NCBI GenBank assembly: GCA_020634885.1
Contig: JACKAW010000008.1
Location: 115,761 to 179,760 of the forward strand
Length of the DNA: 64,000 nt
Origin: Anaerolineales bacterium
GTDB taxonomy: Bacteria; Chloroflexota; Anaerolineae; Anaerolineales; Villigracilaceae
Reading direction: 5' to 3'
Shown in pieces: positions 25,290 through 33,728 of this stretch. The position numbers and the translations under genes were made by a program. How positions within the stretch are numbered: position 1 is the first letter of the stretch; every line of letters starts with the position of its first letter. The notes under the pieces are model-generated. The model made no database searches, was not told the DNA's origin, and saw nothing but the letters and a program-made list of their open reading frames with translations.

Positions 25290-26507
25290 CTACTCTCCCA
25301 AATAATCACGCAGTTTCCTGCGGATGGAGGGATGGCGCAGGCGGCTGAGGGCTTGCGCTTCGATCTGCCTCACGCGCTCACGGGTCACGCCCATTTTGCG
25401 TCCCACTTCTTCGAGGGTGTAGGCTTGACCATCGAGCAAGCCATAGCGGAGCTGCAAAATGCGCACCTCACGCGGGGGCAAGCCGTTTAGCACTTCGCCC
25501 AGGTGTTCGCGCAGAAGGTTGTACGTGGCGGTATCGTCAGGTGGGGGAGCTTCATCGTCTTCGATGAAATCGCCGAGTACCGAATCTTCTTCATCGTCCG
25601 TTGGGGTTTCGAGCGAAAGCGGACGGCGTGCCACCTGAATCATGTTCTCCACTTTCTTGGGAGGCACATCCAGGGCTTCGGCAAGTTCTTCCACGCTTGG
25701 TTCGCGTCCGAGGCGCTGGGTCAATTGATGCTGAACACGCAGGAGTTTGTTGATCTGGTCGCCCATATGAACCGGCACGCGGATGGTGCGTCCCTGATCG
25801 GCGATGGCGCGAGTCACAGCCTGACGGATCCACCATGTGGCATAGGTCGAGAATTTATGCCCACGGCGATAGTCAAATTTCTTTGTCGCGCGGATAAGAC
25901 CGATGTTGCCTTCCTGAATCAGATCAAGGAAGGGCACGCCGCGTCCCATGTATTTCTTTGCCACCGAGATCACGAGGCGGGAGTTCGCTGTGATCAGGTG
26001 TTCACGAGCCGCCCAGCCGTCTTCAATGAAGCGGCGGAGTTCGAGACGGCGTTTGGGAGAAACACTTCCCTGTGCCAATTCTTCGCGGGCAGATCGCCCA
26101 CGTTCGATACGTTGGGCAAGCTGTACTTCTTCTGTTGCCGTAAGCAGCGGCACACGGCTGACTTCTTTGAGATACAGACCAATGGTGTCGTCTGTGTCAA
26201 TATTGGCGAGGTAGTCATCCAACGCAAGGTCGGGTTCGGGTTCAGCGTCGCCGCTTTCTTCCACGGCTACCAACTCATCTTCAGAAGGTTCCGAGGTGAT
26301 ATTTTCTTCAACAAAAGGGATACCCGCACTCAAAAGTGCAGAAAACGCCTCTTCCAACTGCTCAACATCCTGTTCAGCCTCTGGAAAGAAGTGCAAAATA
26401 TCATCAAGGGTTACAAACGATTTTTGCCGCCCCAGATCAATCAGTCGAGCTATCGCAGAATACTCTTCTTCGTCTTCTTCGCTTATAAGTATTTTATCTA
26501 CATCCAT
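25290..26507 (-). CDS. sigA: Primary RNA polymerase sigma factor (sigma-70/SigA family)
   Basis: The protein has 405 residues. A short N-terminal region 1.1-like part (1-100, acidic) precedes region 1.2 (DTIGLYLKEVSRVPLLT). Region 2 (about 165-240) has ANSRLVISVAKKYMGRG, FLDLIQEGNIGLIRATKKFDY and FSTYATWWIRQAVTRAI. Region 3 follows, and region 4 has LPPREVRILQLRYGL and YTLEEVGRKMGVTRERVRQIE as the -35-binding helix-turn-helix. It directs RNA polymerase to the TTGACA/TATAAT promoters seen throughout the window. A minus-strand TTGCTT/TATTCT pair 17 bases apart (26557-26585) is a candidate promoter. The gene appears to be monocistronic. Confidence 0.95.
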   Translation of the reverse strand: MDVDKILISEEDEEEYSAIARLIDLGRQKSFVTLDDILHFFPEAEQDVEQLEEAFSALLSAGIPFVEENITSEPSEDELVAVEESGDAEPEPDLALDDYLANIDTDDTIGLYLKEVSRVPLLTATEEVQLAQRIERGRSAREELAQGSVSPKRRLELRRFIEDGWAAREHLITANSRLVISVAKKYMGRGVPFLDLIQEGNIGLIRATKKFDYRRGHKFSTYATWWIRQAVTRAIADQGRTIRVPVHMGDQINKLLRVQHQLTQRLGREPSVEELAEALDVPPKKVENMIQVARRPLSLETPTDDEEDSVLGDFIEDDEAPPPDDTATYNLLREHLGEVLNGLPPREVRILQLRYGLLDGQAYTLEEVGRKMGVTRERVRQIEAQALSRLRHPSIRRKLRDYLGE

Positions 26508-26556
26508 TCAAACATCCAACTTTCAAGGTAGTATTTTTCCAACAATCACAAAAAAT

Positions 26557-26585
26557 AGAATACACTTTTTTACAACGAAAAGCAA
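26557..26585 (-). promoter_or_regulatory. Candidate promoter of sigA
   Basis: On the minus strand, TTGCTT (26580-26585) and TATTCT (26557-26562) are 17 bases apart and would give a leader of about 45 bases. The hexamers are only moderate matches. Confidence 0.35.
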
Positions 26586-26634
26586 TAGCATCTCCTAATT
26601 TGGATGCCTCGCAACGATTTTGTATTACTTTTAG

Positions 26635-26674
26635 ATTTTACAGACCTGTCTAGCAGTAGACAGGTCTGTAAAAT
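26635..26674. repeat. Long perfect palindrome after the DUF4340 gene
   Basis: Two arms of 18 bases (26635-26652 and 26657-26674, core ACAGACCTGTCTA) flank a GCAG loop. It starts 6 bases after the DUF4340 stop on the minus strand. There is no clean T tract beyond the stem, so it may be an atypical terminator, a stability hairpin or a protein-binding site upstream of sigA. Confidence 0.6.
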
Positions 26675-26679
26675 GAGAA

Positions 26680-27333
26680 TTAGGGAACGGGGGTTGCCTC
26701 AACCGTGAGGTAGGGCGGAATATCAGCCAGGTTTGTTAGGGCGCCGATGCCGCTCAGCGTTGCTACATAATACGCATCGTCCAGCCGTACATAGTAACCA
26801 GATTCGCTGGGGGTGAGATCGCCCACTTCGATGGTGCTGGTTGAACCATCATCAAAGCCAATGGCAATGATGTAATTAGGGGTATCCAGTCCGTAAATGG
26901 ATGGGTCATCCGTGTTTTCGAGCGGAGTGATCACACGCAGGGCGACAATTTGAGAGGCAGCCGCCTCAGCCAAGCCTTGGTCTGCTTCGCCTTTTTCGGG
27001 TTGAGTCAACGCCCAAAGGTTTTCCTCGTTGCGTTCCAGTTTGGCAGTTGAGCCTTCCAATGGCTTTACTTCAATACTGGTGACCAACGCTTCAGTGGTG
27101 ATCAGAAAAGCAGGCTCAGGTTCTGGCGTGGCTGTTTCTTCAGTGGAAAACGCATCTGGCTGGCGGTTTAAGTACACAGCCGCCGCTACAATTCCTGCAA
27201 ACACAAGCACGGTGATCAATGTGCTTAGCCGAAACGCCGATTTTTCCTGCCGCGCTTCAACAGGTGTTGCGGTTACTCGCTTTGTTCGAGTTGCAGGCTT
27301 GCTTGCCCGGGTGGACTTCTTCTTGACAGCCAT
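26680..27333 (-). CDS. DUF4340 domain membrane protein
   Basis: The protein has 217 residues. A basic N-terminal tail (1-35) precedes one membrane span (about 38-58) and a DUF4340 domain (about 75-210), with TSIEVKPLEGSTAKLERNEEN and YGLDTPNYIIAIGFDDGS. DUF4340 proteins are commonly encoded after GldG-like genes, as here. The domain is outside the membrane and its role is not known. It is the last gene of the four-gene ABC operon, two bases after the GldG-like gene. Confidence 0.8.
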   Translation of the reverse strand: MAVKKKSTRASKPATRTKRVTATPVEARQEKSAFRLSTLITVLVFAGIVAAAVYLNRQPDAFSTEETATPEPEPAFLITTEALVTSIEVKPLEGSTAKLERNEENLWALTQPEKGEADQGLAEAAASQIVALRVITPLENTDDPSIYGLDTPNYIIAIGFDDGSTSTIEVGDLTPSESGYYVRLDDAYYVATLSGIGALTNLADIPPYLTVEATPVP

Positions 27334-27335
27334 TT

Positions 27336-28958
27336 TTATCCTCGTTTACGGCGTGAGAGCCAGGAGGAGATGCCCATAAAGACAACCATACCCGGTACAA
27401 CGATCACCATGACCAAAACCAGCAGCAGGAAGCGCCAGATTTCAGCAGGCGGGTTGAAGGTGCGTTCGGTGCTTGGGCGGGTGCTCAGGTTGAGCAGGTC
27501 TTCCTGTTCGGCAGACCAATCGACCGAATTGACGAAGATATTGCCGTTGCCAAAGACATCGAAATTCCCGTCAATGGCGAAGAGCGAGTTGCCGAAGAGC
27601 ACCACGCGCCCGCCGGTTGCGGAATTTTCTGCCGCGATGGCAAGGTACAGTGGACCAGGGGTGTCGGTCGTCTCGTCAAATACGGGAGTTTCACCCGTGG
27701 TCAGGTCTGAGGTTTCGCCCCAGGAATTTTCAGCGGTGCTGATCAACCAGGTTTGTGTGATGCTTTCCTTCTCGCCAATAATGCTCAAGCTGCGTGCCTG
27801 CGGCATGTAGATGATCAGGTTTTCATTCAACTGCTGGGTGATGGGGTGCGTAGAACTGGCAAGCGAAGACTTTGCCACAATGGGGTTGTTCGGGTTTGCG
27901 CCATCAATGATGACATCGTTATTGTAGGCGATGCCCCATTCAGTTCGCAGGTAATACAAAAGCGGGTCTGGTTTGCCCGAAAACTCGGTGAAGAACTCGG
28001 GGTCTTGCATCACCATGAGCGAGCCGCCGTTTTCAAGGTACGCTTGAATTTTGCTCATTTCTTCTTCAGTGATCGGCTGCTGCGGACCATCAATAATAAG
28101 AGCGAGCGCATCCTCAGGGATCTGGTCGCCGGTTAGCAGGTTGATGGTTCCAACTGTGTAGTTTTTGGCTTCGAGAGTGCTTTTGGCAACGCTGTAGGCG
28201 AGTTCGCCGCCGGGGTCAAGGCTGATTTCGCCATGCCCTTGCAGGAAGTACACCGCGCGGGCTCCCGGGCTGATGAGACGTAACAAAGTGCGGACAAGTT
28301 CGGTTTCGGTGGCAAAACCCGCTATTTCGCTGTTTTCACCCATCGTGAGCTGAATTTTGCCGTCGCCAGTGACGCCTGCCTGACGGGCGGCAACGGGGTC
28401 AACATCGGGGTTGACGAAGCGGTAGGTGAACATACCGTTGCTGTTGTTCTTGAACTTGTTCAGCAATTCATCGGCGCCTTGCGTGTTCGAGTTGGTGGAG
28501 TAGAACGCCACGGCAGTGACGGGTTCATCCAACGCAGCAAGAATGTCTATGGTTTCTGGAGCAAGGGTATTGCTCTTGTCTTCGGTGAAATCCCAGGGGG
28601 AATTTAGCAATTCACCGTTGTTAAAGACGATGTAATTTCCAGCGACGAGGATGCCGATAAAGGCTACGGTGAGGATCAATGAATTTGAGCCGTAGCGTGC
28701 CTGACGTCCGGTAAAGAAGCGGCGCACGGCATCGGGGTTCAGGATCGCAGCGGAAGCCAGTCCTACGATCAACAGACCAACGCTGACTTGCAGGGCGATA
28801 TCCACTATATTCTGGGCGTCGTCGGGGAGGGTGAACATGCCGATCACGCCGAAGAAATTGGCAGATGCGAGTAAACCCGTTGAAATACAGGCAACCAGTG
28901 CGACGATCAGACCGATCACCGCGTACTGTGCATTGGGATTTTTCTTTTTTCGTGCCAT
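27336..28958 (-). CDS. GldG-like ABC-type membrane protein
   Basis: The ATG at 28958 is one base after the permease stop codon (TAACATG), so it is preferred over an upstream in-frame start at 29009. The protein has 540 residues. There are about three N-terminal spans, a large extracytoplasmic part (about 120-500) and a C-terminal span (about 505-530). Features of the GldG/IFT-like type are the NTLAPETIDILAALDEPVTAVAFYS segment and AVYFLQGHGEISLDPG. Related proteins work with ABC permeases, and in Bacteroidetes with gliding, but Chloroflexota versions are uncharacterised. Gliding in this organism is not supported by other genes here. Confidence 0.82.
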   Translation of the reverse strand: MARKKKNPNAQYAVIGLIVALVACISTGLLASANFFGVIGMFTLPDDAQNIVDIALQVSVGLLIVGLASAAILNPDAVRRFFTGRQARYGSNSLILTVAFIGILVAGNYIVFNNGELLNSPWDFTEDKSNTLAPETIDILAALDEPVTAVAFYSTNSNTQGADELLNKFKNNSNGMFTYRFVNPDVDPVAARQAGVTGDGKIQLTMGENSEIAGFATETELVRTLLRLISPGARAVYFLQGHGEISLDPGGELAYSVAKSTLEAKNYTVGTINLLTGDQIPEDALALIIDGPQQPITEEEMSKIQAYLENGGSLMVMQDPEFFTEFSGKPDPLLYYLRTEWGIAYNNDVIIDGANPNNPIVAKSSLASSTHPITQQLNENLIIYMPQARSLSIIGEKESITQTWLISTAENSWGETSDLTTGETPVFDETTDTPGPLYLAIAAENSATGGRVVLFGNSLFAIDGNFDVFGNGNIFVNSVDWSAEQEDLLNLSTRPSTERTFNPPAEIWRFLLLVLVMVIVVPGMVVFMGISSWLSRRKRG

Positions 28959-28959
28959 G

Positions 28960-29703
28960 TTAGCGCCATCTCCGAATTTCGATTGCAGTGGTGCCGCTGA
29001 ACAACCCAAGTGCGATCAGACTGAGGTAATACACAACACCACCAAGTGTTACTGTTCCAAGGTTCATCTGGTCGAAGTGATTTTGAATGCTGAGGTAGTT
29101 CATCACTTCGCCGCTTTGCGGAAGAAGCTGGGCGGGGAGCCCGATCATGAAATAAAGGAAGAACAGGATGCCCAGTGTGACGAAGAATGCCGCAAACTGG
29201 TTTGTGAAAATGGCAGAGACACCCACACCCAGAGCCAGCATGGCACCGCACAACAAGATCAGACCAAGGTACGAGGCGATCACTACAAGCCAATCGATGC
29301 CGGGGCTGACCAGGTTATTTAACACAAGCGGATAAACGAGTGTGATAAGCAACAGGGTGAGGATAAAGAGCATGGCGCCCAGCCATTTGCCAATGACCAG
29401 TTCAGAATCGCGCACGGGGGCGGTGAGCAAAAGCTCAAGGGTACCCATGCGGGCTTCATCAGAAAGTAGGCGCATGGTTAGTGCGGGGCTGAGGAAGATC
29501 ATCAGAAAGGCAAACAAGCCATTGATGGGGGAAAGGTCTGGGGCGGGGGCGCCGCCAAAATAAGCCTGTTGGCTGTTGAAATACAAAATAAGGCTGAAAT
29601 AAACGCCAAGCGGCAGAAGGATCGCCAGCATGACAACATATGCCAGCGGTCCGTTAAAGTAATTATCGTATTCGCGTTTTGCGATGGTCCAAATATTTTT
29701 CAT
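28960..29703 (-). CDS. ABC-2 type transporter permease (GldF-like)
   Basis: The protein has 247 residues and six membrane spans. It begins with MKNIWTIAKREYDNYFNGPLAYV, the conserved ABC-2/NosY start, and has TMRLLSDEARMGTLELLLTAPV, a typical coupling-helix segment. It pairs with the ATPase encoded 3 bases upstream and the GldG-like protein downstream. The transported substrate is unknown. Confidence 0.88.
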   Translation of the reverse strand: MKNIWTIAKREYDNYFNGPLAYVVMLAILLPLGVYFSLILYFNSQQAYFGGAPAPDLSPINGLFAFLMIFLSPALTMRLLSDEARMGTLELLLTAPVRDSELVIGKWLGAMLFILTLLLITLVYPLVLNNLVSPGIDWLVVIASYLGLILLCGAMLALGVGVSAIFTNQFAAFFVTLGILFFLYFMIGLPAQLLPQSGEVMNYLSIQNHFDQMNLGTVTLGGVVYYLSLIALGLFSGTTAIEIRRWR

Positions 29704-29706
29704 GGG

Positions 29707-30630
29707 TTATTTCTTCCCTTCCTTGCCGGTGAGTTCGAGGAAGATCTCTTCCAAGCTCATGCCCAAAGGACGGAGTTCGAGCAGGTCGTAGCCGTCTTTG
29801 ATGACCTTCTTGGCAACTTCGGGGCGTAAATCTTTACCGGAGGCAAATTCAAATTCCACGCCGCCATCGGTGAGCGTTTCCACTTTGCGGACTCCCTTAA
29901 TGGCTTTGATGGAGTCTGCAAGTTCGTCGGCTTCACCGCGCACACGCACAACCACACGTTCTGCGCCGAGCAGGCGGGCTTGCAGGTTTTCGGTGGTATC
30001 TTCTGCCACGATCTTGCCCTTGTTGATAATGAGCACACGGTCGCAGATATTTTGGGCTTCGTTCAAAAGGTGGGTGGAAAGCAGAACGGTGCGCTCTTTG
30101 CCGATCTCGCGGATCAACTCACGCACTTCCACTACCTGCCCGGGGTCCAAGCCGATGGTCGGCTCATCCAAGATCAACACCTCAGGACGGTGCAAAAGCG
30201 CCTGGGCAAGACCCACACGCTGTTTCATGCCCTTGGAGAGATTGCCAATATAGCCATTTGCGCGGCTGCCCAAACCGACCATATCCAGCACTTCATCCAC
30301 ACGGTCGTCCACATCGGGGATGTGGCGGAGTTCGCCCATGTACTTCAAATAATCAAAGACCACCATATCGTAGTACAGCGGCACTGATTCCGGCAAATAG
30401 CCGACGCGCTTGCGTACTTCAAGCGATTCTTCCACCACATCGTACCCGGCTACAATTGCCTCACCATCGGTGGGGGGCATGTACCCAGTGAGAATGCGCA
30501 TTGTGGTGGTTTTACCCGCGCCGTTCGGACCTAAAAATCCTACAATTTCGCCCTGCTGGGCATCGAAACTGAGGTTTTGAATGGCTCGACGGGCTCCATA
30601 ATCTTTCGTGAGACCACTAACCTTGATCAT
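29707..30630 (-). CDS. ABC transporter ATP-binding protein (GldA-like)
   Basis: The protein has 307 residues. The Walker A motif is GPNGAGKTT, the Q-loop is in VGYLPESVPLY, the signature is LSKGMKQRVGLAQAL, and Walker B with the D-loop is VLILDEPTIGLDPG. The His switch is in LLSTHLLNEAQ. The C-terminal domain (about 215-305) is of the kind found in DrrA/GldA-like exporters. It energises the ABC-2 permease encoded next. GAGGAGAA is a good ribosome binding site. A strong promoter lies about 95 bases upstream. Confidence 0.93.
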   Translation of the reverse strand: MIKVSGLTKDYGARRAIQNLSFDAQQGEIVGFLGPNGAGKTTTMRILTGYMPPTDGEAIVAGYDVVEESLEVRKRVGYLPESVPLYYDMVVFDYLKYMGELRHIPDVDDRVDEVLDMVGLGSRANGYIGNLSKGMKQRVGLAQALLHRPEVLILDEPTIGLDPGQVVEVRELIREIGKERTVLLSTHLLNEAQNICDRVLIINKGKIVAEDTTENLQARLLGAERVVVRVRGEADELADSIKAIKGVRKVETLTDGGVEFEFASGKDLRPEVAKKVIKDGYDLLELRPLGMSLEEIFLELTGKEGKK

Positions 30631-30723
30631 TGCTTCTCCTCATTCAGAGTTTTATAAAAGGGGTATTCGCAAAGAAAAGACACAGCCGTGATGGCGGTGC
30701 CTTTTTTATTATTACCGTAAATT

Positions 30724-30752
30724 ACTATACATAGATGAAAGACCGAAGTCAA
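30724..30752 (-). promoter_or_regulatory. Promoter of the Gld-like ABC operon
   Basis: On the minus strand, TTGACT (30747-30752) and TATAGT (30724-30729) are 17 bases apart, a strong sigma-A type promoter with a leader of about 87 bases. Confidence 0.7.
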
Positions 30753-30800
30753 GCAGTCATAAGACTTCTAATCCAATCCTAATTTTCAGCCTCAATCAAC

Positions 30801-30806
30801 TATAAT
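30801..30806 (+). promoter_or_regulatory. -10 box of alaX, predicted leaderless transcript
   Basis: A perfect TATAAT is followed by TCGGGC and then by the ATG at 30813. Transcription starting 6-7 bases after the box would begin at or next to the start codon. Confidence 0.55.
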
Positions 30807-30812
30807 TCGGGC

Positions 30813-31532
30813 ATGACTGATCTCTTATATCAAACCGATTCGTACCTCAAGGAATTCTCCGCAACCGTTGTTTCTGTGGATGAATCCACCCGAAGTATCG
30901 TCCTCGACCGTTCGGCTTTCTACCCGGGCGGGGGTGGTCAGCCCTGCGATTTTGGCTTGCTTGAAGTAAATGGCGTGACCTACCCTGTGGAAAAGGTAAA
31001 GAAGCAGGGCGATGACGTGCTGCACTTCCTTGGCGGCGCCGAACCTTTGCCGACACCCGGCAGCGCTTCGCACGGGACGTTGGACTGGGAGCGGCGCTTC
31101 AAGCTGATGCGTACACACACGGCTTTACACATCCTATGCGGAACGGTCTTCCGCGATTACGGCGCCAAGGTGACCGGCGGCGATATGGAGCCACTGAAAG
31201 GACGCATGGATTTTGAGTTTGAGACCATGCACGCAGAACTTGTCCGCGAGATCGAGGGGGCGGTAAATGCTGAGGTGAAGAAAAACCATGAGATCAGGGT
31301 CAACATTCTCCCGAGGGAAGAGGCGTTCCAAATTCCAGACCTGATCCGCACCAAGATCAATCTCCTGCCCGAAGGCATCACGCACGTCCGCACTGTTGAG
31401 ATCGTAGGGTTGGATCTGCAAGCCGATGGCGGTACGCATGTGGCAAATACATCGGAGGTGGGTGAGATCAAAGTGGTGGAGTACAAAAGCAAGGGCGCGA
31501 TCAATAAGCGCATTTATATCGAAGTGAAATAG
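30813..31532 (+). CDS. alaX: Alanyl-tRNA editing protein of the AlaX type
   Basis: The protein has 239 residues and covers the second part of an alanyl-tRNA synthetase-like editing module. The N-terminal beta-barrel (SIVLDRSAFYPGGGGQPCDFG) is followed by the editing core with HTALHIL (about 101-107), the HxxxH zinc site, and the DLQADGGTHVANTSEVG segment. The Cys of the usual CxxxH partner motif is Asp here. Such proteins hydrolyse mischarged Ser- or Gly-tRNA(Ala). No ribosome binding site is present, and the start lies 6 bases after the -10 box. Confidence 0.88.
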   Translation: MTDLLYQTDSYLKEFSATVVSVDESTRSIVLDRSAFYPGGGGQPCDFGLLEVNGVTYPVEKVKKQGDDVLHFLGGAEPLPTPGSASHGTLDWERRFKLMRTHTALHILCGTVFRDYGAKVTGGDMEPLKGRMDFEFETMHAELVREIEGAVNAEVKKNHEIRVNILPREEAFQIPDLIRTKINLLPEGITHVRTVEIVGLDLQADGGTHVANTSEVGEIKVVEYKSKGAINKRIYIEVK

Positions 31533-31600
31533 CACTTTTTGGTGATGGGTGCATTTTTGGGTGTATCGTATAATTCAAATTTGAAAAGGAGAATGTAGAA

Positions 31601-32011
31601 ATGAATTCTAAAAAACTATCTATTCTTTTGGCGGCGGTTGTTTTAATTGCCGCACAGATCGCTTGCGCTGTGGGTGAGCCGACACTTTCCAACATCCGCA
31701 CTGCGAAAGACGAGGACGGCACGCAGTTGTCCTCTGTTTTTGTGCCCAGCGATACGATCTATATTGTTGGCGATCTTGCCAATGCTCAGGCAGGTAACAA
31801 GGTCACTTCGCGCTGGTATATCGAAAGCGCCGAAGGATTTGACCCCAATTTCTTCATTGAAGAAGCAAGCATTGATATAACTGAGAGCGGCATTAACTCG
31901 GTTTATTTCTTCTACCCCGCGCCAACTGATGGATTCCCTGTAGGTACATACAAAGTTGAAATGTACTTCAACAACGCGCTGGTTGATACGGTTCGTTTCA
32001 CAGTCCAGTAA
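31601..32011 (+). CDS. Small secreted protein or lipoprotein, function unknown
   Basis: The protein has 136 residues. The N-terminal signal (about 1-22) ends in AAQIACAVG, which could be a lipobox with Cys22 although Gln is at -3. The mature part is about 110 residues and predicted beta-rich, with aromatic-rich strands (SRWYIES, VYFFYPAP, YKVEMYFNN) and an FTVQ ending. It resembles other Chloroflexota exported proteins of unknown role. It has AAAGGAG as ribosome binding site and TATAAT at 31569-31574, so it is not leaderless. A strong terminator follows. Confidence 0.65.
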   Translation: MNSKKLSILLAAVVLIAAQIACAVGEPTLSNIRTAKDEDGTQLSSVFVPSDTIYIVGDLANAQAGNKVTSRWYIESAEGFDPNFFIEEASIDITESGINSVYFFYPAPTDGFPVGTYKVEMYFNNALVDTVRFTVQ

Positions 32012-32021
32012 TTTGATATAC

Positions 32022-32057
32022 AAAAAGGCGGCTATCTTTTAGGTAGCCGCCTTTTTT
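32022..32057 (+). terminator. Intrinsic terminator after the small secreted protein
   Basis: AAAAAGGCGGCTA and TAGCCGCCTTTTT form a stem of about 13 bp, followed by a T6 tract (32052-32057). Confidence 0.9.
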
Positions 32058-32063
32058 GTTTTT

Positions 32064-32093
32064 GTATATTTTAGGTACAATACCAAAATATAC
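32064..32093 (+). promoter_or_regulatory. Palindrome over the -10 box of the cystathionine synthase gene (operator candidate)
   Basis: GTATATTTT (32064-32072) and AAAATATAC (32085-32093) are perfect complements, with GGTA/TACC inside. The palindrome encloses a candidate -10 box TACAAT (32076-32081) and ends just before the AAAAGGAGAG ribosome binding site. It could be a repressor operator or an mRNA hairpin. Confidence 0.5.
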
Positions 32094-32106
32094 AAAAGGA
32101 GAGAGA

Positions 32107-33519
32107 ATGACAGAACTATCTGTATCGAAGGAAAAACGAGTATTTAATAATGTTCTCGGCGCAATGGGCAATACTCCGCTGGTAAGGTTGGAACGTATCG
32201 GCAGGGATTTGCCGGTTCCACTTTATGCAAAGCTGGAGTTTATGAATCCCGGCGGCTCGGTGAAGGATAGGGTGGGAGCAAATATTATTGAACAGGCAGA
32301 AAAACGGGGCGAGATCAAACCCGGCGGAACGATTGTTGAGGCGACCTCTGGCAATACGGGGGTGGGGCTTGCCATTGCGGCAGCGTTGAAGGGATACAAG
32401 ACCATCTTCGTCATGCCCGATAAAATGAGCAACGAAAAGATTTTATTGCTGCGTGCCTATGGCGCAAAAGTGGTGATCACACCCACAGAAGCAGGACCCG
32501 GCGACCCGCGTTCTTATTATGAAGTGGCTAAGAAATTTGCACGCGAAGTTCCCAACGCCATTTTGGCAAACCAATACCATAACCCCGATAACCCGCAGAC
32601 TCACATTGAATCTACGGGACCGGAAATTTGGGAGCAGACCGATGGCAAAGTGACCGATGTCATCATCGGCATTGGAACAGGTGGGACGATCACCGGTGTG
32701 GGGCGGTATCTTAAAGCGAAGAATCCAAATATCACCATTGTCGGCGTGGATATTGAAGGCTCAATTCTTACTGAAATCTGGCAGAACAACGGCATCATCC
32801 CTCCGGGGGCGTACCCCAAGACCTATAAAGTGGAAGGCATCGGCGAAGACTTCCTTCCCTCTACGATGGATATCCGCGTGGTGGATGCGATTGAACGCGC
32901 AGGTGACCGCGAATCATTTTTATGGGCACGCCAGTTGGTGCGTCAGGAGGGCATCTTCGCAGGCGGTTCCTCGGGTTCGGCAATTGCAGGCGCGCTCAAG
33001 TATTGCCGCAAATTAAGCGGCGACCGCCTCACCGTTGTGATTTTGCCTGATTCAGGTTCCCGATACTTATCCAAGTTCTATGATGACAAATGGATGCGCG
33101 AATTCGGATTCTTGACGATGGAATTCGGCGAAATGTCTCTCGGTGATCTGATGATCGCCAAGCAGAATAAGACTCTCTACACGGCAACCTTGGGCGACTC
33201 CATCCGCAAAGTGGAATTAGTCATGCGTCAGCACGCGATTTCACAATTGCCCGTTGTGGATAAAGACGGCGCTTTGGTTGGTCTCATCGAAGAAGTGGAT
33301 ATGCTCAAGCATATGCTTGAGGAACACAACCACAGCAACGATGAACCGATTGACTCACTCGTCCAAAAAGCGGGTGCAGTGTACAGCCCGTCTACTTCGC
33401 TGGACGATGCCATGCATTCTCTGACGGAAGGCTTGGCATTGATCATCGTCGATGGCAACCGTCCGGCTGGCATTCTTACTAAAATTGACGTATTGGATTT
33501 TGTAGCAGGGAAGATTTAG
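32107..33519 (+). CDS. Cystathionine beta-synthase/cysteine synthase with C-terminal CBS pair
   Basis: The ATG at 32107 has AAAAGGAGAG upstream and is preferred to an in-frame TTG at 32056. The protein has 470 residues. The fold-type II PLP domain (about 15-330) has NPGGSVKDRVG with the PLP Lys, VEATSGNTGVGLAIAAA, the phosphate loop GIGTGGTITGVGRYLK, and the FAGGSSGSAIAGAL ending. A CBS domain pair (about 345-470) with VVDKDGALVGLIEEVDML and ADGN-type repeats is typical of cystathionine beta-synthase-like enzymes, where it binds adenosyl ligands. Activity is beta-replacement on serine, homoserine or acetylserine, and the exact donor cannot be told from this sequence alone. The gene is solitary and ends at a terminator. 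Confidence 0.9.
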   Translation: MTELSVSKEKRVFNNVLGAMGNTPLVRLERIGRDLPVPLYAKLEFMNPGGSVKDRVGANIIEQAEKRGEIKPGGTIVEATSGNTGVGLAIAAALKGYKTIFVMPDKMSNEKILLLRAYGAKVVITPTEAGPGDPRSYYEVAKKFAREVPNAILANQYHNPDNPQTHIESTGPEIWEQTDGKVTDVIIGIGTGGTITGVGRYLKAKNPNITIVGVDIEGSILTEIWQNNGIIPPGAYPKTYKVEGIGEDFLPSTMDIRVVDAIERAGDRESFLWARQLVRQEGIFAGGSSGSAIAGALKYCRKLSGDRLTVVILPDSGSRYLSKFYDDKWMREFGFLTMEFGEMSLGDLMIAKQNKTLYTATLGDSIRKVELVMRQHAISQLPVVDKDGALVGLIEEVDMLKHMLEEHNHSNDEPIDSLVQKAGAVYSPSTSLDDAMHSLTEGLALIIVDGNRPAGILTKIDVLDFVAGKI

Positions 33520-33541
33520 AGAAGTAACGCATAACAAGATT

Positions 33542-33575
33542 ACAGGAGAAGTCAAAAGACTTCTCCTGTTTTTTT
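33542..33575 (+). terminator. Intrinsic terminator
   Basis: ACAGGAGAAGTC and GACTTCTCCTGT form a 12-bp stem with an AAAA loop, followed by T6. Confidence 0.9.
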
Positions 33576-33587
33576 AACAGACTTGGA

Positions 33588-33639
33588 CTCTGCAAGTTCT
33601 ACTTGCAGAGCGGCAGAATCCCAGAAGTAGAACTTCTGG
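33588..33639. repeat. Pair of tandem palindromes (REP-like)
   Basis: CTCTGCAAG/CTTGCAGAG (33588-33596 and 33602-33610) and CCAGAAGT/ACTTCTGG (33621-33628 and 33632-33639) form two hairpins. The loop region of the first (AGTTCTACTT) is complementary to the second (AAGTAGAACT). Such pairs recall repetitive extragenic palindromes. No second copy is in this window. Confidence 0.5.
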
Positions 33640-33728
33640 CTTCCATCCTCTTCTGTGAAATAATTCCTTAATTTAATAAGAACAAATGTTCTGATACAAT
33701 GAATCAAACTTTACCAAAGGAGAATGAA

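Noticed and set aside
24359..25348. A 329-codon plus-strand ORF overlapping the GT87-like gene in another frame.
   Set aside because: It is Cys- and Trp-rich without membrane topology or family motifs; the frame from 24327 has a ribosome binding site and GT87-like motifs.
27336..30630. The Gld-like ABC cluster as a gliding motility system.
   Set aside because: Only ABC, GldG-like and DUF4340 genes are present; no other gliding genes are nearby, and such clusters are common in non-gliding bacteria.
30813..31532. AlaX as a broken pseudogene because the zinc Cys is replaced by Asp.
   Set aside because: The reading frame is intact and the rest of the editing core, including HTALHIL and GGTHV, is preserved, so a natural metal-site variant is more likely.
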